NCBI RefSeq assembly: GCF_008180865.1
Contig: NZ_VTEX01000010.1
Span: forward strand, 1-45,325
Reading direction: 5' to 3'
DNA length: 45,325 bases
From: Rossellomorea aquimaris
Lineage (GTDB): Bacteria > Bacillota > Bacilli > Bacillales > Bacillaceae_B
Each line of letters starts with the position of its first letter. Positions within the stretch are counted from its first letter, which is position 1. The position numbers were made by a program, and so were the translations under genes. Shown here in pieces: positions 9,829 through 18,442 of this stretch. The notes under the pieces are model-generated. The model saw only the letters and a program-made list of their open reading frames with translations, was not told the DNA's origin and did no database searches.

Positions 9829-11042
9829 GCTCGTTTCACCTCCATAAAGGCAGAAGAGAAGTCACCTTCAAAGCATACCTTCAGTCGAATACCACGGGAC
9901 GAGGCGTAAGCTTTCAACGATTTCTCCTCGGCCGTATAGGCTTCCCCTATTCGCTTCACCAAAAAAATCACGACCGAACTGTTCCTCTTTGCATACTGAT
10001 TCACACTCATGATCATCTTTTTTGAAACTGACGAAGTGACAAACAGCACAGCTGCAGATTGGGAGTAATTCAACCCTTCCCCCTGGAGTACTTTTCCTAA
10101 AGCGTAAGGGCTGTCCTGTCTGACTTTCGCCAGATGATAGAATAGCTGACTTTGATGTTCTTCACCGCCGCGAATCGGAAAAGATACATGATCTTCCCCA
10201 ATCGAGACAAGTCCAACCTGCGCCCCTTTTTTCAAAATGGAACGTATCATCGAAGCGGACAATGTCACCATCGATTCAAAGGCAGGAGAGTCCTCCCGAT
10301 CCAATACGATCAGCACATCGTGGGATTGACGTTCCTCAAACTCCTTCGTCATCAGCTCATTGGTTCTGGCAAATGTCTTCCAATGGATCCACGAGAAACG
10401 ATCCCCCGGTTGATAATCACGTATACCCGTTGCCATCGTCGTGTCCTTCTGAATCTTCACATTTGAAGTGGTCATCCCTTGATCATAGCGATTTTCCAGG
10501 GGCCTGTAGGGAACATCCACGAAAGCAGGATATACAAGAAGCTTATTGATACAATCGATGGATGCTTCCTTTTCAAATATGCCGAAGAAATCGCCGGCAC
10601 GGAGTCGGACAGCAGAGAAAACATGCTCTCCACGGGGCAATTCTTCTATGTAATACGTGAGCTTGATCCGTTTTCTGAACCCGGGGTGAATCATCGCTTT
10701 CGCCTTTTGAAAACCGGAATGGTGAAAAACGGAATCTGTTACCACATCCTCTAACAACATATAAAATAAAGGAAATGGAATCTTTCGTGAAAGGGTAATC
10801 GTCACCTTTAACTCATCCCCCGCTTTGTACTCACTTGATTCGAAACTCCTCTCTACATAAAACTCAGAAAGAGGATATAAGAATACAGAAGCAGCATAAA
10901 GGGCGAATGGCAGAAAGCTATAGAATAAAAACCAGCTCACAAATCCACCCTGGAACATCGCGTAAGAAAACGAGATCCCCACTAAAATGAGCAGCAGAAG
11001 AAACTTCCCCAATGGTTTAAGAAATTGAAGTTTCGTCTTCAT
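9825..11042 (-). CDS. yeaD: DUF58 domain protein (MoxR partner)
   Basis: A 405-residue protein with two N-terminal membrane segments (about 10-55), a beta-rich middle, and a DUF58/von Willebrand A-like C-terminal half containing the family core GIRDYQPGDRFSWIHWKTFART and the VLIVLDRED strand with acidic residues. In this family it is thought to act with the MoxR ATPase upstream as a chaperone-like or membrane-protein assembly module; the substrate is unknown. Its stop overlaps the yebA start and only one base separates it from yeaC, so translation is probably coupled. Confidence 0.88.
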   Translation of the reverse strand: MKTKLQFLKPLGKFLLLLILVGISFSYAMFQGGFVSWFLFYSFLPFALYAASVFLYPLSEFYVERSFESSEYKAGDELKVTITLSRKIPFPLFYMLLEDVVTDSVFHHSGFQKAKAMIHPGFRKRIKLTYYIEELPRGEHVFSAVRLRAGDFFGIFEKEASIDCINKLLVYPAFVDVPYRPLENRYDQGMTTSNVKIQKDTTMATGIRDYQPGDRFSWIHWKTFARTNELMTKEFEERQSHDVLIVLDREDSPAFESMVTLSASMIRSILKKGAQVGLVSIGEDHVSFPIRGGEEHQSQLFYHLAKVRQDSPYALGKVLQGEGLNYSQSAAVLFVTSSVSKKMIMSVNQYAKRNSSVVIFLVKRIGEAYTAEEKSLKAYASSRGIRLKVCFEGDFSSAFMEVKRA

Positions 11043-11043
11043 C

Positions 11044-12000
11044 CTATCTCACAAGCCTTTGTACGGGAACAGGGATACGCGCCATCACTCTTTCCACTAC
11101 TTCTTCCGGAGTGATACCTTCATATCTCGCTTCAGATTTCATGATGATCCTGTGAGAGAAAACAAAAGGTGCCAAGTATTGAACATCATCGGGAACCACA
11201 TAATCCCTGCCCCTTAAAAAGGCATAAGCCTGACATGCTTTCATCAACGCAATGGATCCACGTGGACTCGCTCCCAGGTAAACATTGGCATGAATCCTTG
11301 TACGATTCGCAATTTCCACAATGTACTTCTTGATCGTGTCATCGACCAATACATCCTTCACTTCCCCTTGAATATATCTCAATTCCTCCAAGGTCATTAC
11401 AGACTCCAACTCATCGATCGGAGGGTTTTTCTGAGCCCGATGAAGAACCTCCATCTCTTCTTCCGGTTCAGGATACCCCATTTTCATCTTTAATAAGAAG
11501 CGGTCAAGCTGCGCTTCCGGTAGTGGATAGGTCCCTTCATACTCAATCGGATTCTGGGTCGCCATAACGAAGAAAGGTTTATCAAGCTGCCTCGTCATTC
11601 CATCGATCGTCACGCTGCTCTCTTCCATGCCCTCAAGTAGTGCGGACTGGGTCTTAGGTGACGTACGGTTAATTTCATCCGCGAGAATGATGTTCCCCAT
11701 GATAGGACCAGGCCTGAATGTGAATTCCATTTCCTTCGGGTTATAAATCGACACACCTATTACATCTGAAGGCAATAAATCCGGTGTGAACTGAATACGT
11801 TTAAAGCTCGCCCCCACCGACTTCGCCAGTGCACGAACCATCATCGTTTTCCCCACACCGGGAACGTCCTCAAGCAACACATGCCCGCCGGCCAAAAGTG
11901 AAACGACACTCAGTTCCGCTACCTTCCTCTTTCCAATCATGACTTTTTCTATATTATCAATGATACTTTGCAGCTTCGGGTTTATCATTTCATGTGACAT
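11044..12000 (-). CDS. yeaC: MoxR-family AAA+ ATPase
   Basis: A 318-residue AAA+ ATPase with Walker A GVGKTMMVRALA (preceded by HVLLEDVP), Walker B IILADEINR, sensor 1 MATQNP and the lid motif of the MoxR/RavA clade (GASPRGSIALMKACQAYA). These ATPases act as chaperones for assembling or activating protein complexes. It is the first gene of the yeaC-yeaD-yebA operon. The region 12001-12180 upstream probably holds the promoter; I see no gene in it. Confidence 0.93.
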   Translation of the reverse strand: MSHEMINPKLQSIIDNIEKVMIGKRKVAELSVVSLLAGGHVLLEDVPGVGKTMMVRALAKSVGASFKRIQFTPDLLPSDVIGVSIYNPKEMEFTFRPGPIMGNIILADEINRTSPKTQSALLEGMEESSVTIDGMTRQLDKPFFVMATQNPIEYEGTYPLPEAQLDRFLLKMKMGYPEPEEEMEVLHRAQKNPPIDELESVMTLEELRYIQGEVKDVLVDDTIKKYIVEIANRTRIHANVYLGASPRGSIALMKACQAYAFLRGRDYVVPDDVQYLAPFVFSHRIIMKSEARYEGITPEEVVERVMARIPVPVQRLVR

Positions 12001-12179
12001 CTTACCCCTCCTGGATACATCAATATCGTCCTTAACTATTATTACTTTCGTTTAAAAAGTCGAAAATCCTCTATAAAATGGCAAATTAATATAGAAATTT
12101 TAGGGATTTGGTAGGATATAAGTACTCGTGGGTCTGTCACAGTCCGTTATTGTCGAATGATAAAATACGTAGACAAATG

Positions 12180-12216
12180 AAAAAGCCAACCCCGCACATG
12201 CTGAGAGTTGGCTTCA
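12180..12216 (-). terminator. Rho-independent terminator of nadE
   Basis: On the minus strand AAGCCAAC and GTTGGCTT pair around a loop of about 16 nt that can pair partly, and a T run follows. It lies just after the nadE stop codon. Confidence 0.8.
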
Positions 12217-12224
12217 TTCCATTC

Positions 12225-13052
12225 TTATTTCCAAAAATCATCAAACACCGTTACGGGCAGATGACGTTTATGTTGTGTTTTCAAGTAATGACCTTCGATC
12301 GCTTTCTTTGCCTCAAGAGGCACTTCTTTTCCTTCCAGATAATCGTCCAGCTGGTCGTATGTGACGCCAAGGGCTTCTTCATCCGGAAGTTGCGGACGGT
12401 CTTCCTCAAGGTCTGCCGTTGGTTTCTTATTGTATAAGTGTTCCGGACAGCCAAGTTCCATTAAGAGCTTCTTCCCTTGCCGTTTATTCAGACGGAAAAG
12501 GGGAACGAGGTCCGCGGCTCCATCACCGTACTTCGTATAAAAGCCGGTAACCGCTTCAGCAGAATGATCGGTACCAAGGACAACACCATTCTTCATGGCA
12601 GCAATGGCGAATTGAACTTTCATCCGTTCTCGTGCCTTTTCGTTTCCTTTGACAAAGTCGGAAAGCTCGATTCCGTTTTTCTTCAGAGTTTCTACGCTGG
12701 CATCGACTGCCGGCTGGACATTAACCGTCAAAGAAACGGACGGGTTAATGAATTCCACTGCATCAATGGCGTCCTCGGCATCTCCCTGCTCACCGTAGGG
12801 CAGCCTCACTGCGTAAAAAGCATAATCCGATGAACTTGTTTCCTCGTTCATCTCGTTGATTGCCATCTGTGCAAGTTTTCCTAATAAAGTGGAATCCTGA
12901 CCACCTGAAATGCCAAGGACCAAGCTTTTCAAAAATGAATGCTTTTTCAAGTACGATTTCATAAAATCAACACTGCGACGTATTTCTTCCTGCGGGTTGA
13001 TTTCCGGGGACACCATCATTTCTTCTACAATTTGTTTTTGAAGGGAATCCAT
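12225..13052 (-). CDS. nadE: Ammonia-dependent NAD(+) synthetase
   Basis: Makes NAD from deamido-NAD, ATP and ammonia in the cytoplasm. The 275 residues fit the ammonia-type enzyme (B. subtilis 272), with no glutaminase domain. The pyrophosphatase P-loop is [11 protein letters not shown] at about 46-56, followed by [23 protein letters not shown] (binding loop) and the [15 protein letters not shown] segment. The start ATG follows GGAGTGTG. It lies 68 nt downstream of pncB; together they are the last and first steps of nicotinate salvage. Confidence 0.95.
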   Translation of the reverse strand: MDSLQKQIVEEMMVSPEINPQEEIRRSVDFMKSYLKKHSFLKSLVLGISGGQDSTLLGKLAQMAINEMNEETSSSDYAFYAVRLPYGEQGDAEDAIDAVEFINPSVSLTVNVQPAVDASVETLKKNGIELSDFVKGNEKARERMKVQFAIAAMKNGVVLGTDHSAEAVTGFYTKYGDGAADLVPLFRLNKRQGKKLLMELGCPEHLYNKKPTADLEEDRPQLPDEEALGVTYDQLDDYLEGKEVPLEAKKAIEGHYLKTQHKRHLPVTVFDDFWK

Positions 13053-13120
13053 GTTTTCACACTCCATTTAGGTTTTATCAGTATTTCGGATCTGATTAAT
13101 TTACCCATCTTTTATCGGGA

Positions 13121-14590
13121 TTACATCGTTTTGTTGAATTTCTCTTTTACCTCTTCCTTAACCTTTTGAATCAGATTCATTTTGTTCGTCCAACATTCTT
13201 CACTTAAATCCACGGGATATCCCTCTGGGTTCATGGAACGTTTATACTCGTCCCACAGCAGGTCGAGGTTTTCATTCACAAAGGACCTCATTGTTTCTAA
13301 TGATGGAGATGCATAAACCAACTCCCCATCCTTAAAAATATCTTTGTGAAGTTCTCTCGCTTCAAAGTTGGTGATGAATTTACTGATATAGGTATGCACA
13401 GGGTGAAACATTTTCAGTCGGCTTTCATTTTGAGGATCTTCATGCTCCAAGGCGATATAATCCCCTTCTGATTTATGATTAACCGTATTGATGATTCGAT
13501 AAACCTTTTTGAGTCCAGGAGTGGAAACTTTCTCGGCATTACTGGATATTTTAATTGTATCTTCCATTTCCCCCGATTCGTTTTCAATGGAAGCGAGTTT
13601 ATATACTGCTCCTAAAGCTGGTTGATCATAGGCAGTTATTAACTTCGTCCCCACACCCCACACATCAATCCGGGCTCCTTGGGCTTTTAAATTCAGAATC
13701 GTATATTCATCCAGATCATTTGACGCAATGATCTTTGTTTCTGTAAACCCTGCTTCATCAAGCATTTTACGGGCTTTCTTGGATAAGTAAGCCATATCAC
13801 CGCTGTCCAAACGAATACCCTTGAAATTAATCCGGTCCCCAAGCTCTTTTGCTACCTGGATGGCCGTGGGTACACCCGATTTCAATGTGTCGTAGGTATC
13901 CACTAAAAACACACAGTCCTTATGGCTCTCCGCATATTTATGGAACGCCTGATAATCATCCTGATATGCCTGAACCATTGAATGGGCATGGGTACCTGAT
14001 ACCGGCATCCCAAATAACTTACCCGCCCGGACATTACTTGTCGCATCAAAGCCGCCAATATAAGCCGCACGCGTCCCCCAAATGGCTGCATCCAGTTCAT
14101 GGGCCCGTCTCGTCCCAAACTCCATCACGACTTCATCCTGGACCACTTGCTTAATTCGATTCGCCTTCGTCGCAATCAGGGTTTGATAGTTCACGATATT
14201 TAAGATCGCCGTCTCCAGTATCTGAGCTTGAGCCAAGGGAGCCTCCACACGGATAAGAGGAACATTCCCGAACGCAATCTCCCCTTCCTGCATCGAACGT
14301 ATCGTCCCCGTAAATTGAAGGTCCGCTAAGTACTGAAGGAACTCCTCTTCATAACCCAATTCTCTTAAATACTCAATATCACTCTCAGAGAAATGAAATT
14401 TTTTCACATATTCAATGATCCGTTCAAGCCCGGCAAAAACCGCATATCCATTCCCAAAAGGCAGCTTTCGAAAGAACACTTCAAAAACAGCCTTTCGATT
14501 ATGGAAATCATCATCCCAATACGCCTTCGTCATATTAATCTGATACAAATCTGTATGTAAAGCTAAACTATCATCCGCATAGTGCGTCAT
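13121..14590 (-). CDS. pncB: Nicotinate phosphoribosyltransferase
   Basis: Converts nicotinate, PRPP and ATP to nicotinate mononucleotide, the entry step of NAD salvage. The 489-residue product carries the family segments HTDLYQINM (about 11-19), FEVFFRKLPF, EFGTRRAHE, the conserved AHS of SGTHAHSMVQA, and RLDSGDMAYLSKKAR near the phosphate site. The chosen ATG follows AAAGGAGAGAAATAC; a longer frame starts 13 codons earlier without a site. NadE follows, giving a two-gene salvage unit. Confidence 0.94.
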   Translation of the reverse strand: MTHYADDSLALHTDLYQINMTKAYWDDDFHNRKAVFEVFFRKLPFGNGYAVFAGLERIIEYVKKFHFSESDIEYLRELGYEEEFLQYLADLQFTGTIRSMQEGEIAFGNVPLIRVEAPLAQAQILETAILNIVNYQTLIATKANRIKQVVQDEVVMEFGTRRAHELDAAIWGTRAAYIGGFDATSNVRAGKLFGMPVSGTHAHSMVQAYQDDYQAFHKYAESHKDCVFLVDTYDTLKSGVPTAIQVAKELGDRINFKGIRLDSGDMAYLSKKARKMLDEAGFTETKIIASNDLDEYTILNLKAQGARIDVWGVGTKLITAYDQPALGAVYKLASIENESGEMEDTIKISSNAEKVSTPGLKKVYRIINTVNHKSEGDYIALEHEDPQNESRLKMFHPVHTYISKFITNFEARELHKDIFKDGELVYASPSLETMRSFVNENLDLLWDEYKRSMNPEGYPVDLSEECWTNKMNLIQKVKEEVKEKFNKTM

Positions 14591-14687
14591 GTATTTCTCT
14601 CCTTTAAGCTGTTGCCATTTGTCGAACATGGTGTGTCTTTTCTATTTTAACCAATATTGAGTGGGATATCGAATGTTTTGGGTTGAA

Positions 14688-14721
14688 AAGAACGGACATG
14701 GGGTGCATGTCCGTTCTTTTA
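14688..14721. terminator. Bidirectional-looking terminator after the Spo0M-like gene
   Basis: A perfect hairpin AAAGAACGGACATG / CATGTCCGTTCTTT with a 5-nt loop and T/A-rich flanks. It lies downstream of the Spo0M-like gene on the minus strand and upstream of pncB. Confidence 0.85.
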
Positions 14722-14760
14722 TATACATGAGATTTGATTTAAACAAACGTTTGATTAAAT

Positions 14761-15654
14761 TCAATCGCCTCGTAATTCTACTGGTTCTTCTGCATTTTGT
14801 AGAAGGTCGAATATTTTTGATGCTATCTCCTCTTCCATTTCGAGCTCCTCATTTGTAAAGCTTATTTTGTGAATGACTTCGTCCATCCCTCTCTCCCTTA
14901 GAGCTTCTCTCTCAAAATAACCACCAATATTTTTTCTTATAAAGTATTGCAATTCGACATAAAGGTCCAGTCCTTCAGGATGAATGTCATAAATAATCTC
15001 AATCTCTTTAAACTTTTCCTTAAACTCATCAGGGGGGAAAAACTCCAGCTCATGTACAAGTGGAACCAAACGTTTTGATAACATGGGATATAGGGGATGA
15101 TTGAGAATCCGTTTATCAATGACGAATCTCCCTCCAAAACCTGAGTAATAAATGACCTCTTCCCGATTTGTCTTCAGCATTCCTAATCGTTCGGTTAATA
15201 CTTTGTTCACTTTCGGCACAATGGGATGAGGGTTCACTTGAATAAAATCAAGATCTCGGGGATCCAATTTATACGCAATGTCTACATCTGTTTGAATCCA
15301 GCACTGGCGCTTTCCAATATTATGAGGGACGTACAGGGGAACGGTCATTGAAAAGGGCACGGTCACCTCATCCGCATCTCTTTGTTCATCGGTTAACCTC
15401 ATTTCCACCGAGTGTAAAGGCAGGTTGCTGATATGATTATCCATCGTCATAAACTGTTGCATAAGGGAAACCTTGATGCGTTCAACCTCTTGCAACCCTT
15501 TTTTACTTCTCAGTTCAACCTCTCCCACCAACTCTTCACCTGGTGTAATCTCATCCTTAGGCAAAATGGTATCAACCAATATCGACCCTATGGTTCTCGT
15601 GATTTTCTTTTTGAATTTAGCTTTATTTAAGGCTTTTTTGTGTTTGTTCAGCAT
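14761..15654 (-). CDS. Spo0M-like (arrestin-fold sporulation control) protein
   Basis: A 297-residue soluble protein. The N-terminal part (about 25-160) resembles the Spo0M family of arrestin-like beta-sandwich proteins: VDTILPKDEITPGEELVGEV is the typical opening strand pair. The C-terminal part contains the HELEFFP segment and an acidic helix. Spo0M in B. subtilis affects sporulation and cell shape; its exact role is not settled. The start ATG has GGGGGAG seven nt upstream. It stands alone between two terminators. Confidence 0.75.
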   Translation of the reverse strand: MLNKHKKALNKAKFKKKITRTIGSILVDTILPKDEITPGEELVGEVELRSKKGLQEVERIKVSLMQQFMTMDNHISNLPLHSVEMRLTDEQRDADEVTVPFSMTVPLYVPHNIGKRQCWIQTDVDIAYKLDPRDLDFIQVNPHPIVPKVNKVLTERLGMLKTNREEVIYYSGFGGRFVIDKRILNHPLYPMLSKRLVPLVHELEFFPPDEFKEKFKEIEIIYDIHPEGLDLYVELQYFIRKNIGGYFEREALRERGMDEVIHKISFTNEELEMEEEIASKIFDLLQNAEEPVELRGD

Positions 15655-15782
15655 TCATGGTCTCCCCCATTATTTTTAGGTATATAGCATAAAAAAACAC
15701 AATGAGTAAAATCTTCTAAAGTACCTAAATACGATTTATATGTAGACAAGCTTGATATGAATTACAACTTACTCGTGGGATA

Positions 15783-16281
15783 TTAGATTGATTTCGACAT
15801 AATAGCTTTCGGATGCTTCAAAAAAGCAGGCAATGTTATTTGCAATAGAGCCGATAGCACTGAGCCATATGAAATATTCTTATTAAAATCAATTGCATTT
15901 CCGATAATGATAAACATTGGACCAACAGTTATGCAGATAAAGACTACAATATGAAAGGCCACGCTAAACCTATTTTCGAAAGTCTTTGAAAAGGTTTGAA
16001 AAATTTTCTCCTTTAAGAGAGTTGTAATGATAAAGCCCGCTACCCAAATCCCTAATAAGAATTTCCTTCTTGCCAAAAGTATTTAATAAGCGGATGGGCA
16101 AACAAAAAGGAAAGACAAAAACCAAACAATAGCTTTGAATAGAAAAATACCTCACTTTAAGTTCCACTAGTCTCCAAGAAACCACCATAATGATGACTAA
16201 TATGCTAGACACAACACTGTTCATTATGAATTGTGGAGTATACCATTGTGGTAAAGCACTAAATAAGAATGTAACAATCAT
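15783..16281 (-). pseudogene. Frameshifted multi-pass membrane protein, unknown function
   Basis: Two overlapping reading frames together look like one hydrophobic protein. The first (16281 down to about 16080) starts MIVTFLFSALPQWYTPQF and carries two or three membrane segments. The second begins near 16078 (LARRKFLLGIWVAGFIITT) and continues with further membrane segments to 15783. In the overlap the first frame turns into hydrophilic sequence, while the second frame is blocked upstream by a TAA. A single-base change around 16080 would join them. The family is not recognised. A sequencing error is the main alternative. Confidence 0.5.
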
Positions 16282-16341
16282 TATAGAAAGACTAAAGACC
16301 TCCAGATGTTCATTATCACAGAACTAATGACCTAGTTATTA

Positions 16342-16382
16342 TAAAAGGTTATTTCCCTTATCTAAAGGAAAATAACCTTTTA
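16342..16382. terminator. Terminator hairpin downstream of the AlaX-like gene
   Basis: AAAAGGTTATTTTCC-type arms pair almost perfectly across a short loop (AAAAGGTTATTTCCCTT / AAAGGAAAATAACCTTTT). It lies between the alanyl-tRNA editing gene and the broken membrane gene and can act on the minus strand. Confidence 0.7.
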
Positions 16383-16482
16383 ATTCCAACTTTATTAATT
16401 TTTTAATTATTCATAAATTAAATTGCAAGTTATTTCATTGATTAGTTTTCATGTCTTTTTCACCCAATGAAACGGTCATCAA

Positions 16483-17676
16483 CTATAGCTGATTCACCAA
16501 CGTCTCAAGAAGCTCTTCCCTACTCATAACAGCTTCTCCCCCACCTTGAACGAACGATTCCTTCCCCCCGCCTTTCCCGTTGATCATCGGAAAGACCTTT
16601 TGGGCGACCTCTCTTAAGTTGACGCTCGGTGAAGAGCCTTTTGCCGCTACAAGCTGTAGCTTTTGTTCATTCTGAACAACCAATAACACAATTACTTCTT
16701 CACTCTTAGCGACGATATGCTGTGCGATTTTTTGAAGCTCTTGGATGGAGCGATCCGAGTAAGCTTTTTTGATTAATGTATAGCCTTCCTGTGGAGTTCC
16801 CTCCCCAAGTAATCCTTCTGCTTCATACGTTAAGAGAACCTCTTTCAACCCTTCCAATGCCCTCTCTTGCTCTTTTTGCTTGGCGAGCATTCTCTCTACG
16901 GTCGGTACCATGTTTTCTTCCGGAGCCTGCAGCGCACCGGTGAGCTCTCTCAGTAGTCCATGCTTACGGTGTAATTGATTCAACACCCGGTCTCCGCATA
17001 CAAACTGCAATCGGATATGGCCTTTATGCTTCTCCCAATCAAGGATCTTGATTGCCCCGACTTCACTAGTGGAACGTGGATGGGTACCTCCGCAACCGTT
17101 GTAGTCGAAGTCCGGGATGATAACCAGTCTGATCTCGTCGGTGACGGAGGGATGCTTTCGCAGTGGATAGTCCGGAAGTTCCGCTTCCGTTATCCATTTC
17201 GTCTCGATCGGCCTGCTCTCCCGAATGATCCGGTTGGCGAGTGCTTCTGCTTGTAGAGCGTCTGACTCCTTGATGTCACTTACGTCTAAGTCGATGGTCA
17301 AGAACTCTTTCCCGAGGTGAAAGCTGATCGTCTCATACCCTAATGTCTCGGCAAATGCGGCAGACAGGATATGCTGACCGGCATGCTGCTGCATATGATC
17401 AAAGCGGCGCTCCCAATCAACCCGTCCCTCAAAGACCCCTGAGATATCCTCGAACGGCGCTTCTATGTAATGACGGATCTCTCCGTTCACTTCTTCAACA
17501 TTGGTAATCCGCTTGTCCTTTAATATTCCTGTATCATGGGGCTGGCCACCGCCTGTTGGATAGAAAGCTGTTTCTTCTAATACGACGTACCAGCCTGAAT
17601 CATCATGCTGTTGATCCTGCATGGATGTTTGAAAGAATTTCATATAGGCGTCTTGATAGTATTGTTTGACTGTCAT
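16483..17676 (-). CDS. Alanyl-tRNA editing protein (AlaX-L type, with DHHA1 domain)
   Basis: A 397-residue free-standing relative of the editing half of alanyl-tRNA synthetase. It should hydrolyse Ser-tRNA(Ala), and possibly Gly-tRNA(Ala), in the cytoplasm. The N-terminal part resembles the AlaRS second domain (ETAFYPTGGGQPHDTG at about 33-48). The zinc-binding editing site shows HMQQHAGQHILSAAF and CGGTHPRST. A DHHA1-like C-terminal domain ends in GKGGGKESFVQGGGEA. There is no class II catalytic core, so it is not AlaRS itself. Confidence 0.9.
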   Translation of the reverse strand: MTVKQYYQDAYMKFFQTSMQDQQHDDSGWYVVLEETAFYPTGGGQPHDTGILKDKRITNVEEVNGEIRHYIEAPFEDISGVFEGRVDWERRFDHMQQHAGQHILSAAFAETLGYETISFHLGKEFLTIDLDVSDIKESDALQAEALANRIIRESRPIETKWITEAELPDYPLRKHPSVTDEIRLVIIPDFDYNGCGGTHPRSTSEVGAIKILDWEKHKGHIRLQFVCGDRVLNQLHRKHGLLRELTGALQAPEENMVPTVERMLAKQKEQERALEGLKEVLLTYEAEGLLGEGTPQEGYTLIKKAYSDRSIQELQKIAQHIVAKSEEVIVLLVVQNEQKLQLVAAKGSSPSVNLREVAQKVFPMINGKGGGKESFVQGGGEAVMSREELLETLVNQL

Positions 17677-17740
17677 CGGTAACCCTCTTTCTGAACTATT
17701 CTATCCATACTTTATCATAAGAGGGATGGTTAGAACCATT

Positions 17741-17893
17741 TCAGTCCCTTTGGTTCTTCTCAACTGAAATCTGTACCGTCCCTACTTGTTCCCAGGGGAT
17801 TTCCCAGCGTCTTTCGAATTCTTCCTTTGCCCTCTCGTCTTCTTCTATGATCCGTTCTACCAGTGTTCTTAGTTTCATGGTTGAGTAATTCAC
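17741..17893 (-). CDS. Small charged hypothetical protein (50 residues)
   Basis: A short frame with a good ribosome binding site (GCAGGTGATAAC before a GTG start). It encodes a highly charged peptide: VNYSTMKLRTLVERIIEED, then an Arg/Glu-rich helix and WEIPWEQVGTVQIS. An internal ATG at codon 6 is a possible alternative start. It lies just upstream of the alanyl-tRNA editing gene on the same strand. The amino acid pattern, amphipathic helix then a short strand, looks like real protein; the family is not recognised. Confidence 0.55.
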   Translation of the reverse strand: MNYSTMKLRTLVERIIEEDERAKEEFERRWEIPWEQVGTVQISVEKNQRD

Positions 17894-18031
17894 GTTATCA
17901 CCTGCTTACATTTATTAGAAAGTAGAAGTCACATGGAGCATACGTAAATAATTCCAGTTCGGATGTCTTTTTATCATACTTTTTACCTATCTGGTGAGTT
18001 TTTAAACGCTTCAACTCTCTCAGAACACAAA

Positions 18032-18067
18032 AAAAGTAGTCATTCCATAAGGAATGACTACTTTTAT
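18032..18067 (-). terminator. Displaced original groEL terminator
   Basis: On the minus strand AAAGTAGTCATTCC / GGAATGACTACTTT with a 4-nt loop is followed by seven T. It lies 22 nt beyond the left copy of the 19-bp groEL-end repeat (18089-18107). Before the island inserted, this hairpin would have been about 25 nt past the groEL stop codon, so it is almost certainly the native groESL terminator, now separated from groEL by the island. The rest of 17894-18442 holds the att site and element end and one weak short frame. Confidence 0.85.
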
Positions 18068-18088
18068 ACTCCAGGAATCGGGGATGAT

Positions 18089-18107
18089 GGATTACATCAT
18101 GCCGCCC
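18089..18107. repeat. Left attachment site (attL) of the groEL island
   Basis: GGATTACATCATGCCGCCC is identical, over 19 bp, to 34555-34573, which spans the groEL stop codon and its last codons. This duplication of the groEL 3' end is the expected footprint of site-specific integration by a tyrosine recombinase. Confidence 0.9.
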
Positions 18108-18250
18108 CTAAGGTGAGGGTGTGTAACATCTTTAACATGGTGTGCTTTAAGTGCGGTATATCAAGGTTTGCCTGACATTTTACTGCAACATCTTTAACGG
18201 GAGTTTATACTTTTTCATTGGATTGCGTTAGCAAAATGTTAGCATTATAA
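18097..18250. repeat. Left end of element A, paralogous to the left end of element B
   Basis: About 150 bp closely resemble 31794-31943, starting with 30 identical bases (TCATGCCGCCCCTAAGGTGA onward). Both continue with shared blocks such as ACATCTTTAA and TTGCGTTAGCAAAATGTTAGCA. The tandem GTTAGCAAAAT-GTTAGCA motif (18227-18244) recurs at 31924-31943 and at 34486-34505 by the integrase gene, and probably marks recombinase arm sites. Confidence 0.8.
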
Positions 18251-18276
18251 AGCAATTAGGATTTTACAGTTGACCA

Positions 18277-18387
18277 TTATTGTATTTTCAATCCGCTATT
18301 AATTATTATCCTTAGCAAACTTTCTAATTCTTCTGGAGCATCATCTATATCCGCTAAATGTCTGTGCAAATTTGTGCACAGACCCAC
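18277..18387 (-). CDS. Possible 36-residue peptide or gene remnant in element A
   Basis: A GTG-initiated short frame preceded by GGGGGGAATTAG. It encodes an acidic peptide with ADIDDAPEELESLLRIIINS. The start overlaps the perfect inverted repeat at 18361-18382. It may be a real small gene or the end of a decayed larger one; nothing similar is recognised. Low confidence. Confidence 0.25.
   Translation of the reverse strand: MGLCTNLHRHLADIDDAPEELESLLRIIINSGLKIQ
18361..18382. repeat. Perfect 8-bp-arm inverted repeat
   Basis: TCTGTGCA-AATTTG-TGCACAGA, an exact palindrome with a 6-bp spacer downstream of the persulfide dioxygenase gene. No T run follows, so an operator-like site is more likely than a terminator. 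Confidence 0.4.
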
Positions 18388-18442
18388 CTAATTCCCCCCA
18401 AAAAACTATCAAGAATTTTGAGTGTACCCGATTTGTTTCATA

